From positions 597,932 to 661,931 of the forward strand of contig PUQB01000084.1 of assembly GCA_003024785.1 (NCBI GenBank): a stretch of DNA of 64,000 nt, read 5' to 3'. Shown here one piece after another: positions 24,366 to 36,748 of this stretch. A program made the translations under genes and the position numbers. The notes under the pieces were generated by a model. It ran no database searches. It was not told where the DNA came from and worked only from the letters and a program-made list of their open reading frames with translations. Origin of the DNA: Selaginella tamariscina (taxonomy: Eukaryota > Streptophyta > Lycopodiopsida > Selaginellales > Selaginellaceae). Each line of letters opens with the position of its first letter. The stretch's first letter is position 1.

Positions 24366-24569
24366 TGAAAGAGCAGATATATTAAATGAAAATCTGATAT
24401 TAGTTTACAAAAAACCCTGCTTATATACAGGAGGTCTCCTGCCACGTGGCACACATGCGACACGTGGCGCTGACACATGGGGGCCAGATCACCACCCATG
24501 TGTCACTACGCATGTGCGTATATACACATGCGTATATACGGTACGTTACCTAATATACAGTATCTTACA
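24366..24569 (-). repeat. LTR (5' LTR of the minus-strand element)
   Basis: 204 bp, TG...CA. The primer-binding region should lie just inside it (24349-24365, reading TTGGTGGAGAAGTTGGG on the minus strand). I could not assign a tRNA primer. Confidence 0.93.
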
Positions 24570-24660
24570 GTATCACTTTCTTATGTAATAACAATTAAAT
24601 TAATTTAAATAATAAGTTAAAACGTTAGTTAAGCTTCATTAAGTTTGATTAAGTGTCTTT
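24570..24660. pseudogene. Right half of the split sulfotransferase exon fossil
   Basis: ACTTTCTTATGTAATAACA just right of the LTR element matches ACTTTCTTCTGTAATAACC at the acceptor of the true last exon (27299-27317), followed by similar AAATTAA-rich intron sequence. About 25 bp of exon are missing between the two halves. Confidence 0.65.
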
Positions 24661-25399
24661 AAGATTTAGATGGGTTTATAAAGTACGTGTGCATACACCG
24701 TAAATTCAACACAGCTGTGTGTGCGTGTGTGCGTGTGTGCGTTTGAAGTTCAACTAAATTAGAAATGTTCATAATGCTATACTGACCTTCTATATATTAT
24801 ACTTTGTTTTTTCTGTTATACTGACCTTCTAAAAAGTTCATAATTGTTTTTTTTTTTGTTAATTACCATCAATTATGAACATTATTTGATATAGAATTTA
24901 TTTAATGTATTTTAAAAAAGGAAACAGCAAATCTATATATACGTATGTGTGTGTGTGTGTACAAAGTTAACTAATGTTTTACTCGACAATATATTACTGA
25001 TTTATTATACAATATGATTTTCTTTTACATTACACAACTATCTGACTAAACCCCAAGTATCATTATGAAATATTAAATATTAGTTATTGATAGTAATTAT
25101 TGTTATTAATATTTTTCTTTTCTTTTCATTTCTTTATATTTTCGAAAATAAAACATTATGATTGTCAAAATTATCAAAATTTTCAAAACAGATAAACTTA
25201 CTTTTAGTATGTCCATATACTGTTTTTCTATGTAAACACATATATATAAGTTCCGTACTATTAGTTAAAAATCGTACTATATTTAATCTACAAATTTATA
25301 TATAGTGTGTAACTTTGCACGTTTATGTAGCATAGAGATAGCTTAAGCACGTTTTATCGATTACATCGTCAAAGCCAGCAAAAATAAACTGATATTCAT

Positions 25400-25430
<31 letters not shown>

Positions 25431-25439
25431 ACATACCCG
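24661..25439. other. AT-rich intergenic DNA, no gene seen
   Basis: TG tracts near 24717-24741, 24948-24961 and 25403-25431. No coding signal. Confidence 0.5.
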
Positions 25440-26090
25440 GCCCTCCACGTAGACCAGTATAAATTTAATGTGGCATTTACATTTTGACCATGTAGGAAAA
25501 GGGTTTGGAAAAGAAAATCACATTTTTAAATCAAATTAATTAAACTATAAACTTTAAAGTATAAATAATTTAAAGTGACCTGTTGCTATAGTAAAATCAC
25601 ATATAAAAAGGTATTTAACTAGGTAAAATATTTACGGTTTTATGCAACATGCTATGTTGGCACACACTGGAACTAGTTTGTCATTATATGTGTGCATCAT
25701 CACACGCACAAGCACAACTACATATACATATAAATATAAATATATGTACATACATATATAAAATGGTATCCAAATGTATACAACTATTATTATAAAATAT
25801 ATCTCTATACTCTTCACATCTATTAAATGCATATTTTGATAATTTTAACATTTTTTGTTCTATTCTGTAGAATATAAAAGAAATGGAAAGATAATCAATT
25901 TAATTTAGAGTTAGCAAGAGATACTATTTAATATCCTATCTGGGTTTACTCCAATAGTTATGTAATGTAAGAGAAATTAAAAAATTGACTGTTAAGGAAA
26001 AGCATTATTTAAATTGATTTTTTCTTAATTTTCTGTATTCTTTGAATCTGAAATAAATTGAATACAAAAAATATGCTCTTTAAATATATA
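25440..26090. repeat. Diverged duplicate II of the sulfotransferase 3' flank
   Basis: Starts CCACGTAGACCAGTATAAATTTAA, closely similar to ACGTAGACCAGTATAACTTTAA at about 26565. It shares the CTATAGTAAAATCACATAT, GGAACTAGTTTGT and ACTCTTCACATCTATTAAATGCA blocks with duplicate I. No exon piece is visible here. Confidence 0.65.
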
Positions 26091-26564
26091 TAAATTTTTT
26101 AGTTTTGCTATATATATAATGCCAATATATTATTGTGTATATCTAATAATATATACACTCTAGTTTTCAATCTTATATAACTTACATTAATTAATTGGGT
26201 ATTAACATCAGAGTTTAATATAATTAAATTATACATTGTGCTACATTTAATTAGATACTATTATTAATAGGTAATTATTATAAAAGTTACTTTGCTTTAT
26301 TCATAGGCTACTTTAACTACCGTATAAACATCATGTAATGTTTCTCTTTTTCTTGCTCTTTTTAATATTTTATCTTAGTACAATCGTATAAATCTAGATG
26401 TATACACATATAATAATATTTGAATATACTTTAAAACTAACAATGTTTAATAAAGATATTTTGCTAAAATTTCAAGTCCTACGAATCATATAATCGATTA
26501 TCACGTAATCAAGTTCTAAATTATTGTTCTAACTTCATAAATAATACATCCATTTAAGATTACG

Positions 26565-27129
26565 ACGTAGACCAGTATAACTTTAACGCCACATTTATAA
26601 TTTTAACGGCTTACAAAAGATAAAAATAAAATATAGAAACTTATGTATTATAAAAGGATGGTTCTGAACTTCATATCTGTCATTTATATTGATTGATAAG
26701 ATGTAATTGTTTTAATTTTGGAAACGCAATTGGGAAATTAAATGGAAATGATTATGTAGGAGATGGAGGCATTTATTTAATCAAAGATTAATTTGAGTAA
26801 TAAAGCTATAAACTTATGATGTACGATTAATTTAAAAATTGTATAAAGCAGAATAAGGGTTTATAATTATAAATAAAACAAAATATATTCACTTCACATA
26901 TGAATGCAAGTCGATAGTTTTAGCAATTTTAAATTAGAGTTCAAAAATATTAATAATAATTATATTTGGGGTTTAATTATGAAAGAGAAATTGTATAAAT
27001 GAATTTTATTTTACAATTTATGAATTTTTATTTGCTGTTTCCTTAAATTAAATTGAATATAAAAAAAATCAATTAACATTTTTATATTAGTGTTTAAAAA
27101 CACAAAAATACACTGTACACAGAAAAAGC
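26565..27129. repeat. Duplicate III: 3' flank directly downstream of the sulfotransferase stop
   Basis: Aligns with duplicates I and II and runs straight into the sulfotransferase stop codon at 27130, so this is probably the parent copy. Confidence 0.6.
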
Positions 27130-27809
27130 TTACAAATAATCACGGTCATTAAGAAAACTCTCAAACTCCGTCCCGTTTAGTGACCTATACACATCGTCCC
27201 AATTTGTTATTAAGTCACTTACTGGCCGCGTGTGTATTTTTACGTGTCTGCTTCGTAGCTTCTTGTGTGGTACCCCCAGAAAACCTTGTATTATATCTAC
27301 TTTCTTCTGTAATAACCATTTAAATTAAATTAAATAACAAATAAAATTTTAATTTAGTAAATTAATGTATGTATAATATGCATATACGTGTACAATCAAG
27401 TTATAAAACCACTGGTATGTATGTTGTATACGTATAAAGACAACCACAGTATGTTAGTTTGTTTAACAACAATATGCTTTTCTAACACAAGTAATTATGC
27501 TCATTAAGTTTTAAACCATATTAGTTAAGTGAAACAGCGTTCATGAAGTTAATTTATTAAAGATTTATAAATAATTATTATAAAACTTACTTTGGGGTTT
27601 TTTACTAGATCCTCATAGTAAACAACCGTGGAGCGTGTGTTATTAACACAGTGAGCGTTTCGTTGCATATCTCCTGGACACGCCGTAAGTTTTCTATAAG
27701 TTTTTCCACATCAATTGTCGGTTTATACGACGCTAACATCTCAGCCTGTAAATAAACAAACAATTAATTAATAGTTAATCGAAATTTAATATGTATGTGC
27801 GTGCGTGCC

Positions 27810-27866
<57 letters not shown>

Positions 27867-29405
27867 CGCTTCTTTGGAGTGAACGTGGGCTTTATGAGTG
27901 CCATTCAGGGTTTTACACGGTCGTACGAGTTTCCAAGTAGTGAAATAAGACGTTTTAGCGAATTACGTCTTAATAATGTTATTACGGAAACTCCCCTTGA
28001 TTTAAAGTATTCAGCAACCTCGTGCTTGTATTCCAAAGCCCCCTGTAAATAAATAAATTACAACTAAATACCATAAAAAGTATAATGTTTTAAATTACCT
28101 AAATACTTATATAGAAAAACCACACACACTGACTTATAAGCTTGTGTACTTAACTAAACTTATGATATATGTGTATATACATGTACGTATATATGTATGT
28201 ATCAAATACACACACACACACACACACACATACATACACATCTTATAAGTTAATTGGACTGTATACGGTATGTGTATATACACGTATGTATACATATACA
28301 CATGTACATACAAGTCTTATAAGCTAACACAGTTAACTGATACAGAAAAGCATATTACATAGACGTACATACACACACGTATGTATGTACACACACACAC
28401 ACACACACCTGGTTAACCATCCATTTAAATCCAACGGCAGCAGTACACTCGTTTTTAGAAGCACTTGTAAACCAGTCAAGATTATAGACGGCGTCAAGTG
28501 ATTGTTTAATAGTAGTGAAGTTTTGACGGCGTTCCTTGACGGATAATATCTCTCCGTGAGAGCTGACGTTAGGGTGACTGTTTAGCAATGTCTCAAACCA
28601 TCCACTGCCTGATCGTTGCATAGTAATATAACGAAGTGTGCACAGGTGTACATGCACATTCATTCCTGTAAGATATATATATAAATCATTAGTATATGTG
28701 TACTCTATGTGTGTGCGCGCGTGTATGTCTGATGTAATATATATATGTACATACGTACAGAAGTACATGTATATAGATACATACATACAACACACAGACA
28801 CACACGTACCTTTTGTATGTGCGTGGCTGTGGATAGTGTTGTATAAAACCAGCACGTTTAAGCCTGGGGCACACACTCTCTTTTGGTCCACACTTGTTGA
28901 ATTGGATCGAGGCTTAAGCGCTCATATGTTAACTTCTGATCAACTCCTATTAAACACATATAAACTCCACATGCCCCGATTAAGACCACCATTAACAGTT
29001 TCCATACTAAACTCGCCTTTTTTAACACTCTTCCGGAGTTTTCCTACATGAAAAATATATAATTAATATAGTCAAGCTATATGATTACTATATATAGATG
29101 ATATTTGATTCACATGATTTCTGAACATATGTTAATATCATATATATATATATATATATTGAGGATCTAATATGATACATATATACATACACAGTATATA
29201 CCTGCGTAGGTACAACAACGTAGATATAAGTTACGAGTATAGTTACGAGAAAAGAAGTTCGTTCTTATACAAAAACAGATATATAAACCGTATATACTAA
29301 AATGTACATAAGTATACTGAAACGGATGCTTATATATAGACGTGTATATTGAAGTACTAAGACGTACATAAGTATATATTTGTATGTTTTCTTATGTCAC
29401 ACGTG

Positions 29406-29451
<46 letters not shown>

Positions 29452-30482
29452 TATGTATATATAGAGAGAGGGGAGATGGCTGAACATACACTATGCTAGT
29501 ACTATAGTAGAAAATGTTTTAAATCTATATATTGCATTCTCTCTCTATAGATATGTGTGTGTGTGTGTCCACGTACATATGATCTGTAGATATATAATAT
29601 GTCTAGACATTATATACATATCTATGTCATATATATATACACTAAGGAACACAACCGTAGATAGACAATATTTCTCTATACGAAGTTGTAAAATACGTGT
29701 ACACATTACGTCAATGAGTAGATATATGTCAAGAACAGCAAGGAATACGACCATATATGGAGTTGCAAAGTAAGTTCAAATCTTCTGTGAAACATCATTA
29801 AATATAAAACTATATATATATGAAAGATTCAATATTTACCTTGCCATTGTCCACACACACCGCATCTAGTATCTCCTGCTGTTTGTTCAGCTTGTTAACT
29901 GCCATCTAAAACATAAAACCAATACACACACATATACACAAGCATGTATATGTGTATGTATAAGTATATACCTTAAGTGCATCCTTTCTGAGATCTGCCG
30001 TGCTTGGAAAACACCATAATCAATACACAGTCGTATGTGTATGCGTGCGTGTAACCCAAGTGAAGAACTACAGCCGAGTCGATCTAAAACATGTAAATCT
30101 ATATTTAGTTCAGAAATCTAAATCAGCAAATGCCCAGTAAGGCGATGACAATAGCATTGAAATCTTCATCTGGGTCGATCTAAAACACTGTGAATTTCTA
30201 AGAAATCTTCACTTGGGTCTATCCAAAACATGTAAATCTATACATCTCACTAGCTTGCAATGCATTCCCATGAAATCTCCATCTGGGCGGTGATGAAATA
30301 CTGAAATTTTTAGCTCAGTACTAATCTGTATTCATTGGAGTGAAATCTTCACCAGCGACTTCGTCATAAACAGCCAATGCCCAGTGTGTGGGATCGGAGT
30401 GTGATAAAAAGCCGTACGCATTGTCTCCTTGTACGGGGAACAAAGGTTTTGCCATAGCCGGCGCATACGCTGTTATCATCAT
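27130..30482 (-). CDS. Plant NodH-like sulfotransferase family protein, eight exons
   Basis: Exons: 30353-30482, 29972-29994, 29840-29905, 28810-29043, 28409-28665, 27867-28042, 27591-27745 and 27130-27306. Exon 4 gives a transmembrane anchor (VWKLLMVVLIGACGVYMCLI) and FIQHYPQPRTYKR; exon 5 carries NECACTPV and the PAPS-binding P-loop region TMQRSGSGWFETLLNSH, then LDWFTSASKNECTAAVGFKW; exon 6 carries the 3'-phosphate-binding stretch RRNSLKRLISLLGNSYDR; exon 7 AEMLASYKPTID; exon 8 RSRHVKIHTRPVSDLITNWD, stop at 27130. This is the plant family resembling rhizobial NodH, type II membrane proteins expected in the Golgi; the substrate is unknown. Exons 1-2 are inferred from matching phases and are less sure. 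Single-base slips appear in exons 4, 5, 6 and 7; the reading resumes correctly each time, so assembly error or a young pseudogene are both possible. Confidence 0.82.
27809..27863. repeat. (TG)n(AG)n microsatellite at sulfotransferase exon 6 donor
   Basis: A compound TG then AG tract immediately downstream of the exon 6 splice donor on the minus strand. Confidence 0.92.
28390..28408 (-). repeat. (GT)n tract forming the exon 5 splice donor
   Basis: On the minus strand exon 5 ends ...AACCAG and the intron begins directly with GTGTGTGTGTGTGTGTGT. The donor site is the first unit of the microsatellite. Confidence 0.85.
29408..29447. repeat. (AG)n microsatellite
   Basis: About 20 AG units inside sulfotransferase intron 3. 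Confidence 0.95.
30070..30352. repeat. Degenerate repeats of the exon 1 donor region in sulfotransferase intron 1
   Basis: The block GAAATCTTCA(C/T).(A/T)GGG recurs near 30158, 30203 and 30275 and as GAAATCTTCACCAGCG at the exon 1 end itself (30343). CGATCTAAAACATGTAAATC recurs near 30078, 30173 and 30220, and the exon sequence AATGCCCAGT at 30378 has a copy at 30128. So the intron holds about three to four decayed copies of the exon 1/donor edge. Confidence 0.65.
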
Positions 30483-31854
30483 TTCCAACTAGCATCTAGC
30501 CAGCTACACTTGGAGGAGCCCCCAATATAGAGAAAACTATATATTATATATTGTTATCCAGAGTTTACAGTTAAATCTCATTAATCACTCCACTATCTTA
30601 CTCGTAAATATTAAAACTATTAAATTTTAACTTAATTATATTCATTTAAAATATTTTTTAGTAAAATATTCTCATATATGATACTAAAATATATGATTAG
30701 AAATTAGCACTTATTATATATATTTATAATACTGTAAATTGTGTGTAACTAAATTTAGCGAGCTCCCTCTAAATTGTAAAGCAGCCTGTCAATAAAAAAG
30801 AATAGCAGCTGCATTGGATATATATTGGGTAACTGATGGTAGGTCAACTTTTAATGTATAAATAATAATAATAATAATAATTTAATATATATATATAAAT
30901 ATAATTAACTTTAAATTATGGACAAATTTGCTTAAGTATCAAGTAACAAAGCACTTTAGCGGACAGACATTTTCAATATATACTTTAACATATGAAACAC
31001 GCCGGCACACGTACGCACACACGTTAAACATATGTGTATGTGTGTATGAGGTCATCGTTTGGATTAGTAAAACATACGTGTACATATGCAATTCAAACCA
31101 AAACTTTTTAGTACACACATATCAATATATATGTCGGTATCAATTTGACATGTTGCCTTGCATATATATATAGTTTAATTAAAAAGTTAATATTTAATTA
31201 ACTATATATATATTTTAATATATTATTAATATATAGTTTAAAATAGACGTAACTTATAAGAAATTGTGATACCTGTGTTTGAAAACTGGCCTGCATACCA
31301 CGAGAGTCCCACAGTCAGGAAACATATGATGATAACTTTTGTCTTTCTTTGCCTGTGCGTGTGCGTGTGCGTGTGCGTGTGTGTAAATTGACACGTGTCT
31401 CCATCGCATACGTAAATCATACACAGTATGAGCATGTATATCTACGCACACACACACAAACGCACACACACATACATATATTAGTTCTGACTTACATACA
31501 TATAAATTTATTACTTTTAGCTGTATTAAACTTTGAACAAATAAATAAATCTATTTATAATTAACTGATATTTCTGACTTATTGTTGATGTCACATAATT
31601 TTTTAATTATAAATTAAAAAAATTAAATATAAGATTTTTAAATTTGAATCTACTTGCATTTATTCTTTTTACAATAAAGTCTAGATAATAATTTTAATAT
31701 GTCTTTTTACTCTGTCATTTGGTAGCTTTTCAAATAATACACGTCATCCTTATATCCACGTCATGAGCAGCCAAGTAATGCAATCTGACGGTTTAATACT
31801 TTATACGTAGCGACATTAGGACCGTTGATAGAAACTAGGGTTCTTGGGAAGGAA
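30483..31854. other. Divergent intergenic between sulfotransferase and TON2
   Basis: AT-rich, with (TAA)n near 30857, GTGTGC runs at about 31350-31382 and CACACA at about 31446. It must hold both promoters. I see no clear TATA or other named element. Confidence 0.5.
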
Positions 31855-31904
31855 ATGCAGAGCGAGGGGGCGATGGCCGGCGGGTCCCTGCGGGCATATC
31901 ATCG

Positions 31905-32866
31905 ATGCCCTGGGTTCAATCGCTCAAGAAATATGTCGGATCTGGCGCCGGTCTCGGATCGGAAGCACTCATGGGTATGGATCTCATATGTAGAAATTAC
32001 ATGATGCGTATATATAACAAGCAGTGTTCTTGATTATTTAAAACCAAGGAAATGTCCAAATGTATGAAACAATTAATTAATGATTAAGGAAGGGCCTAAA
32101 TATACATATATGCACAATGTGTATGCTTGTATAATCATTAACGTCCATCTATACATGCACGATACATATATACACATATACCGCACGGGCACGGGAGACG
32201 ATGGAGCAGTGTTGCATTATAAGGCATGCATCAATGCATTCATACATGACAGGCAGTCACATGTGTGTATATGTAACTTCACTTTCAACATATCTGTGTG
32301 TGCATGTAACACTGGCAAGTGAGAAATTCTCCGTCAATATACATAAAGATACATACTTCTATATATGCATATTACACAATGTAGTATGCTATATACGCAT
32401 AACATGTAGAAACATGATTCTTTATATGCATCTTTATCTGGAGCTTCTGTATTTACCCATTAAATTGAGTGCTATATACACATATGCATTATATAATACA
32501 TGTATATTATGTAGTTTTTACATATGAGATACCCAGGAGTGCTTCTGATATGGGTGTGCTCTATGGGTATCCATCATGCAATAGAGAAACATGATTCATT
32601 ATAAAGGGTATGCATTGCATATTACATATATCCAAAATATATATATATATGACAGAGTGCTATGTATATGTTAACTTATGTCATTGTGTACTTTGAAGGA
32701 TTTAGCAAATTTCCTTTTAATACATGCATTTCCTTTTTATGTATTCAACAGGTGCAGAAACTTGCTGTCAATAAAGATACACATATCACACAATATATGT
32801 TTGCATGCATATATAACAATTTGGTGTATTAGTGGTTACGAATGTATACACACACATGTATGCAGA

Positions 32867-32920
<54 letters not shown>

Positions 32921-35490
32921 AATTGGCCTTTTTTAATCCAGAACTGGAAACAAAAGAATTCTCCTTGAGGGTTATCGAGAGCAGCAGCAGAAAACCCTTC
33001 AGAAAGGAGTTATACCCAGCTTTTACAAGAAGGTAATTCGTTACTACTGTTCATAAAAATTATTATGTATTCTTACTAATAAATACATTAATTTTACTGT
33101 TCTTATTAATATTACTAATGACATTATTGATTACTTACTATATTTTAACTATTATTATTACTACTGACTACTTATTATTTCAGAAACCTGCAGAAGGATC
33201 CATTGGTGGCAAAGTTCAACACCTAGCGAGATTCAGGTTTTTGAAGGTGTCTTAATTATTTTCAATTAGACACGTGTACATACACGGATATATACGTCTG
33301 TGGATGTATTATAATACAAAATTAGCATAAAAGTGTCATGTGTATATCATACATATATATAATTCCCCTTTTGTTTTCAGAAACAATCAGAGCTCCTGCT
33401 AAATGCAGATGATCTCGATGCTATGTGGGTGTGCTTGCGAGAAAATTGTGTTATTGACGATGCTACAGGGGCAGAAAAGGTATCGTTAAATTACTTGAAG
33501 TTTCATTGTTTAGTTAAGTTCATGTACACAAAATATAAAACTATGTCATACAAGGAATATCTGTTTAAGTCCATGCATCCTGAAGGGGGCATGTAGTATA
33601 ATATATGTAGGATACACATGTTATGACACCGTTAAGCATCTTATTTAAAATTCTACTATATGTTTACATATACTACATTACTAATATATAAGCGTGTGTA
33701 TCTAATGATGTTTATGTAGATGAACTATGAAGACTTTTGTCACATTGCATCTTTGTGCAATGACCAAATGGGACCCAAATGTCGCCGTTTCTTTTCTCCG
33801 TCAAACTTCATGAAGTTTGAGAAAGACGAATATGGTCGTATCGCTATTCTTCCATTTTATTTGTACGTTATGCGAACTGTAAGTGTAATAAACATGTTTA
33901 TGTGCATTATATACCTATACATATGCATATACACTTGGATGCATATAACATACTCCGCTTCTATATATTAATGCATATGCACACTACCAATTGGAAATGT
34001 ATTTATACATCTTGTATTTGAAATATATTTTCACATGAATATAATCGTGTTCACAGGTTTCACTAACACAAGCACGGATTGATATGAGCGAGCTTGATGA
34101 AGATGGTGATGGACTCTTACAACCGCAGGTATTAAGGAAATTATAATATATGTTTACATGTTGACATACATACGCACGGTACATGTGCACACACACACAC
34201 ACATATATTCTTATATGTTCTTAGGAGATGGAAGCGTATATTCGAGGACTTATTCCAAATTTAGCGCAATTACGGGATATTCCAGTTCCATTTTTGTCAA
34301 TGTACTGCCGAATAGCTGCTCGAAAATTTTCTTTCTTTTGTGATCCCCATCGCAAAGGTTTGATGATTATACAAATAGATAGCGTAATGTATAATATGTA
34401 ATATACTTGTGAATACATACTAATCAAGTCTATGTATACATGTAAATATAACACATTTATTTCATACTATGTATACATGTAAATATAACACATTTATAGT
34501 AGGATATGCAAACACTATATATTCGTGTACTTGTGTTTATTCTGAGTATTCGGAGACCTTTGTTGCACGTGTTGTATATTACTGCAAACTGCAATATATG
34601 CTTTATATGCTACAGATACATGTTAGTAACTGTATATTATTTATGTACGCAGTATTGTATAAATATGTATATCGCTTTTGCAGGAAAGCTTTGTATTAAG
34701 AAGATTCTTTTAAGTAACTGTCTAGCTGAGCTTATGGAATTACATCGGGTATGATATGGTTGGTTTTACTAAAGTTTAATCGATAAATATGTATAATTTC
34801 TTAGGATAGTGAAGAGGAAGCCCCTGAGGGAGAGCACACGGATAACTGGTTTTCTCTGAACAGTGCCCAAAGAATATGCGGTGAGTATATACATATAAAT
34901 ATTTATATGTAGTATAACTGGTCTATAGTCTATTTAGTTTAATCTCGGTTTATTTTTTATCGTCTAAAAGAGAGAGAGGGGAGTTAATGACCTTAATAAT
35001 TATATTTTGTGATTGAACTATATTATATTTGCAGACGTTTTCCTTGCACTGGACAAAGATATGAATGGTACACTAAGCAAGCAGGAGCTTCAGGAATATG
35101 CCGATGGAACTTACACAGAAATTTTCATTGAACGAGGTATAATAGTCATAGTATATTAATGTTTCACTGTTAGTTTAAAAAGACCAGTTATGTAGTATTA
35201 AACTTGTACACTGTCATTCTTATGATCATACTGATATATATCTACTTTTGTATTTTTTACTGTAGTTTTTGATGAGCATGTTAGAAGGGGAGAGGAGGCG
35301 GTGGAAAAGCACGTGAAATGGATTTCGATAGCTTTTTGGACTTTGTATTAGCGCTTGAAAATCGTGACACTCCTGAGGGCCTAACATATCTGTTTAAGTG
35401 CTTGGATCTTCAGAACCGGGGATTCCTCTCTACGGGAGATATGCATACACTCTTCAGGTTCGTTACATACAAACATGTGTGTGTGTGTGC

Positions 35491-35534
<44 letters not shown>

Positions 35535-35648
35535 GCATGACTGTCTTATACGCATAGAAAGATTTATTTATTTTTACACACGTATAAATAAGCACGGACA
35601 CTTACATAATACTCAAGACAAGTTTACATCTCTTACATTTATGTAGTC

Positions 35649-35710
<62 letters not shown>

Positions 35711-36423
35711 TCCATATCTATGTATCTATAATAGATACACACGGGACACATGTATATGTGTACTCATGTATGTAATCTATTTTCACAGATATATATGTAT
35801 AATTATATATGCTCTTTATTTATTGGAAGAGAAAGAAGGGGGATCGTCTATTATTGGCTCTCACTCGATACAAACTTCCAATATTTAATGGGATATTTCC
35901 TGCGTAAGCACATGAGTTAAAGTGCTTTAAAAAGCCTCAAATTCCCATATATTTACTTATTATTTCACTAATCAACTATTATATGTTAAAGTGAATCAGA
36001 TCCATTTATTTTGGCTTCTTCTTAGTTTACTCTTTAATGCACCTCCATATCATTGTTTAGACACACTCGATATTTAGACTCGCTAGGCAACTGTCTATCT
36101 CTTTCTCTCTCTGCATAATAACTATCTTGTTTGTTTCTTATTATAGTATATCAACTTATCAAATAGTTTTTATTTATATACAGGGATGTGCATAGGAAAT
36201 GGATAGAAGGGGAAACTACGAACTGTGTATTGACGATGTGAAGGACGAGATATGGGACATGGTTAAGCCCAAGGACCCTCTAAAAGTGACACTTCAGGAC
36301 CTGTTAACGTGTAGACAAGGTGGCACTGTAGCGAGTATGCTTGTGGATGTGAGAGGCTTCTGGGCTCATGACAATAGAGAGAACCTACTACAAGACGAAG
36401 AAGACGTCGAAGAAGAAGAATAG
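31905..36423 (+). CDS. TON2: TONNEAU2/FASS, PP2A B''-type regulatory subunit with EF hands
   Basis: Twelve coding exons: 31905-31974, 32942-33032, 33184-33246, 33381-33479, 33720-33878, 34057-34128, 34225-34357, 34684-34748, 34805-34880, 35035-35136, 35266-35457, 36184-36423. The protein follows Arabidopsis TON2 along its length (about 455 against 480 residues): WVQSLKKYVGSGAGLGSEAL, AMWVCLRENCVIDDATGAEK, NYEDFCHIAS, RRFFSPSNFMKFEKDE, GTVASMLVDVRGFWAHDNRE. Two canonical EF-hand loops are visible: DEDGDGLLQPQE and DKDMNGTLSKQE. TON2 targets PP2A to cortical microtubule arrays with TON1/TRM proteins and is needed for the preprophase band and division-plane choice. The frame slips once in each of exons 2, 11 and 12, every time as one base too few in or near a homopolymer (A, G, G). 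The start is taken at ATG 31905; an ATG at 31855 in another frame could be the true start if one more base is missing. Introns carry large TA and AG tracts. Confidence 0.93.
32872..32918. repeat. (TG)n(TA)n microsatellite in TON2 intron 1
   Basis: A compound tract ending 23 bp before the exon 2 acceptor. Confidence 0.93.
34430..34497. repeat. 31-bp tandem duplication in TON2 intron 7
   Basis: CTATGTATACATGTAAATAT plus AACACATTTAT occurs at 34430-34460 and 34467-34497, identical, period 37 bp. Confidence 0.9.
35487..35711. repeat. (TG)n, (AG)n, (TA)n and (TATG)n tracts in TON2 intron 11
   Basis: A TG/AG tract at about 35478-35531 and a TA then TATG tract at about 35651-35711. This is the longest intron after intron 1. 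Confidence 0.93.
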
Positions 36424-36688
36424 GTGAGTTGTGCGTGTGTGTGTGTTTGTCTGCGTGTGTTGGTGTGTTTTTCTGTTATGTGTATCCCAGCATAATAAGA
36501 AAAATAATTGTGTGAGTGTGAGAGAGAGAAGATAAAGGGACCACACACGCACTACATGTTGAACACATTACTAATTGAACGCATAACACACCCTAGGAAA
36601 TAGAATGTCACATATACCCAGGTATATATATTTAATACATCGATCTATAACTTGACATTGCACCAAGTATGATTGGTATGTGTGTGTG

Positions 36689-36748
<60 letters not shown>

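Larger units (their letters stand above)
19633..24569 (-). mobile_element. Ty3/Gypsy LTR retrotransposon, young, internally broken
   Basis: Two LTRs of 206 and 204 bp (19633-19838 and 24366-24569) start TG, end CA, and are almost identical, so the insertion is recent. GTAT flanks both ends (19629-19632, 24570-24573) as the target duplication. On the minus strand the order is gag (about 24.31-23.1 kb, with a CCHC zinc knuckle), protease (VLVDTGSS), reverse transcriptase (KLDLASGYWQVP, FIDD), RNase H, and integrase (HHCC finger, DDE core, GPY/F module), ending at a polypurine run (19839-19854) beside the left LTR. Protease before RT and integrase last is the Ty3/Gypsy order. I see no chromodomain. 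The reading frames are broken in about five places, so it is not expected to be autonomous. It lies in a fossil copy of a sulfotransferase exon, 22 bp from the MITE. Confidence 0.92.
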
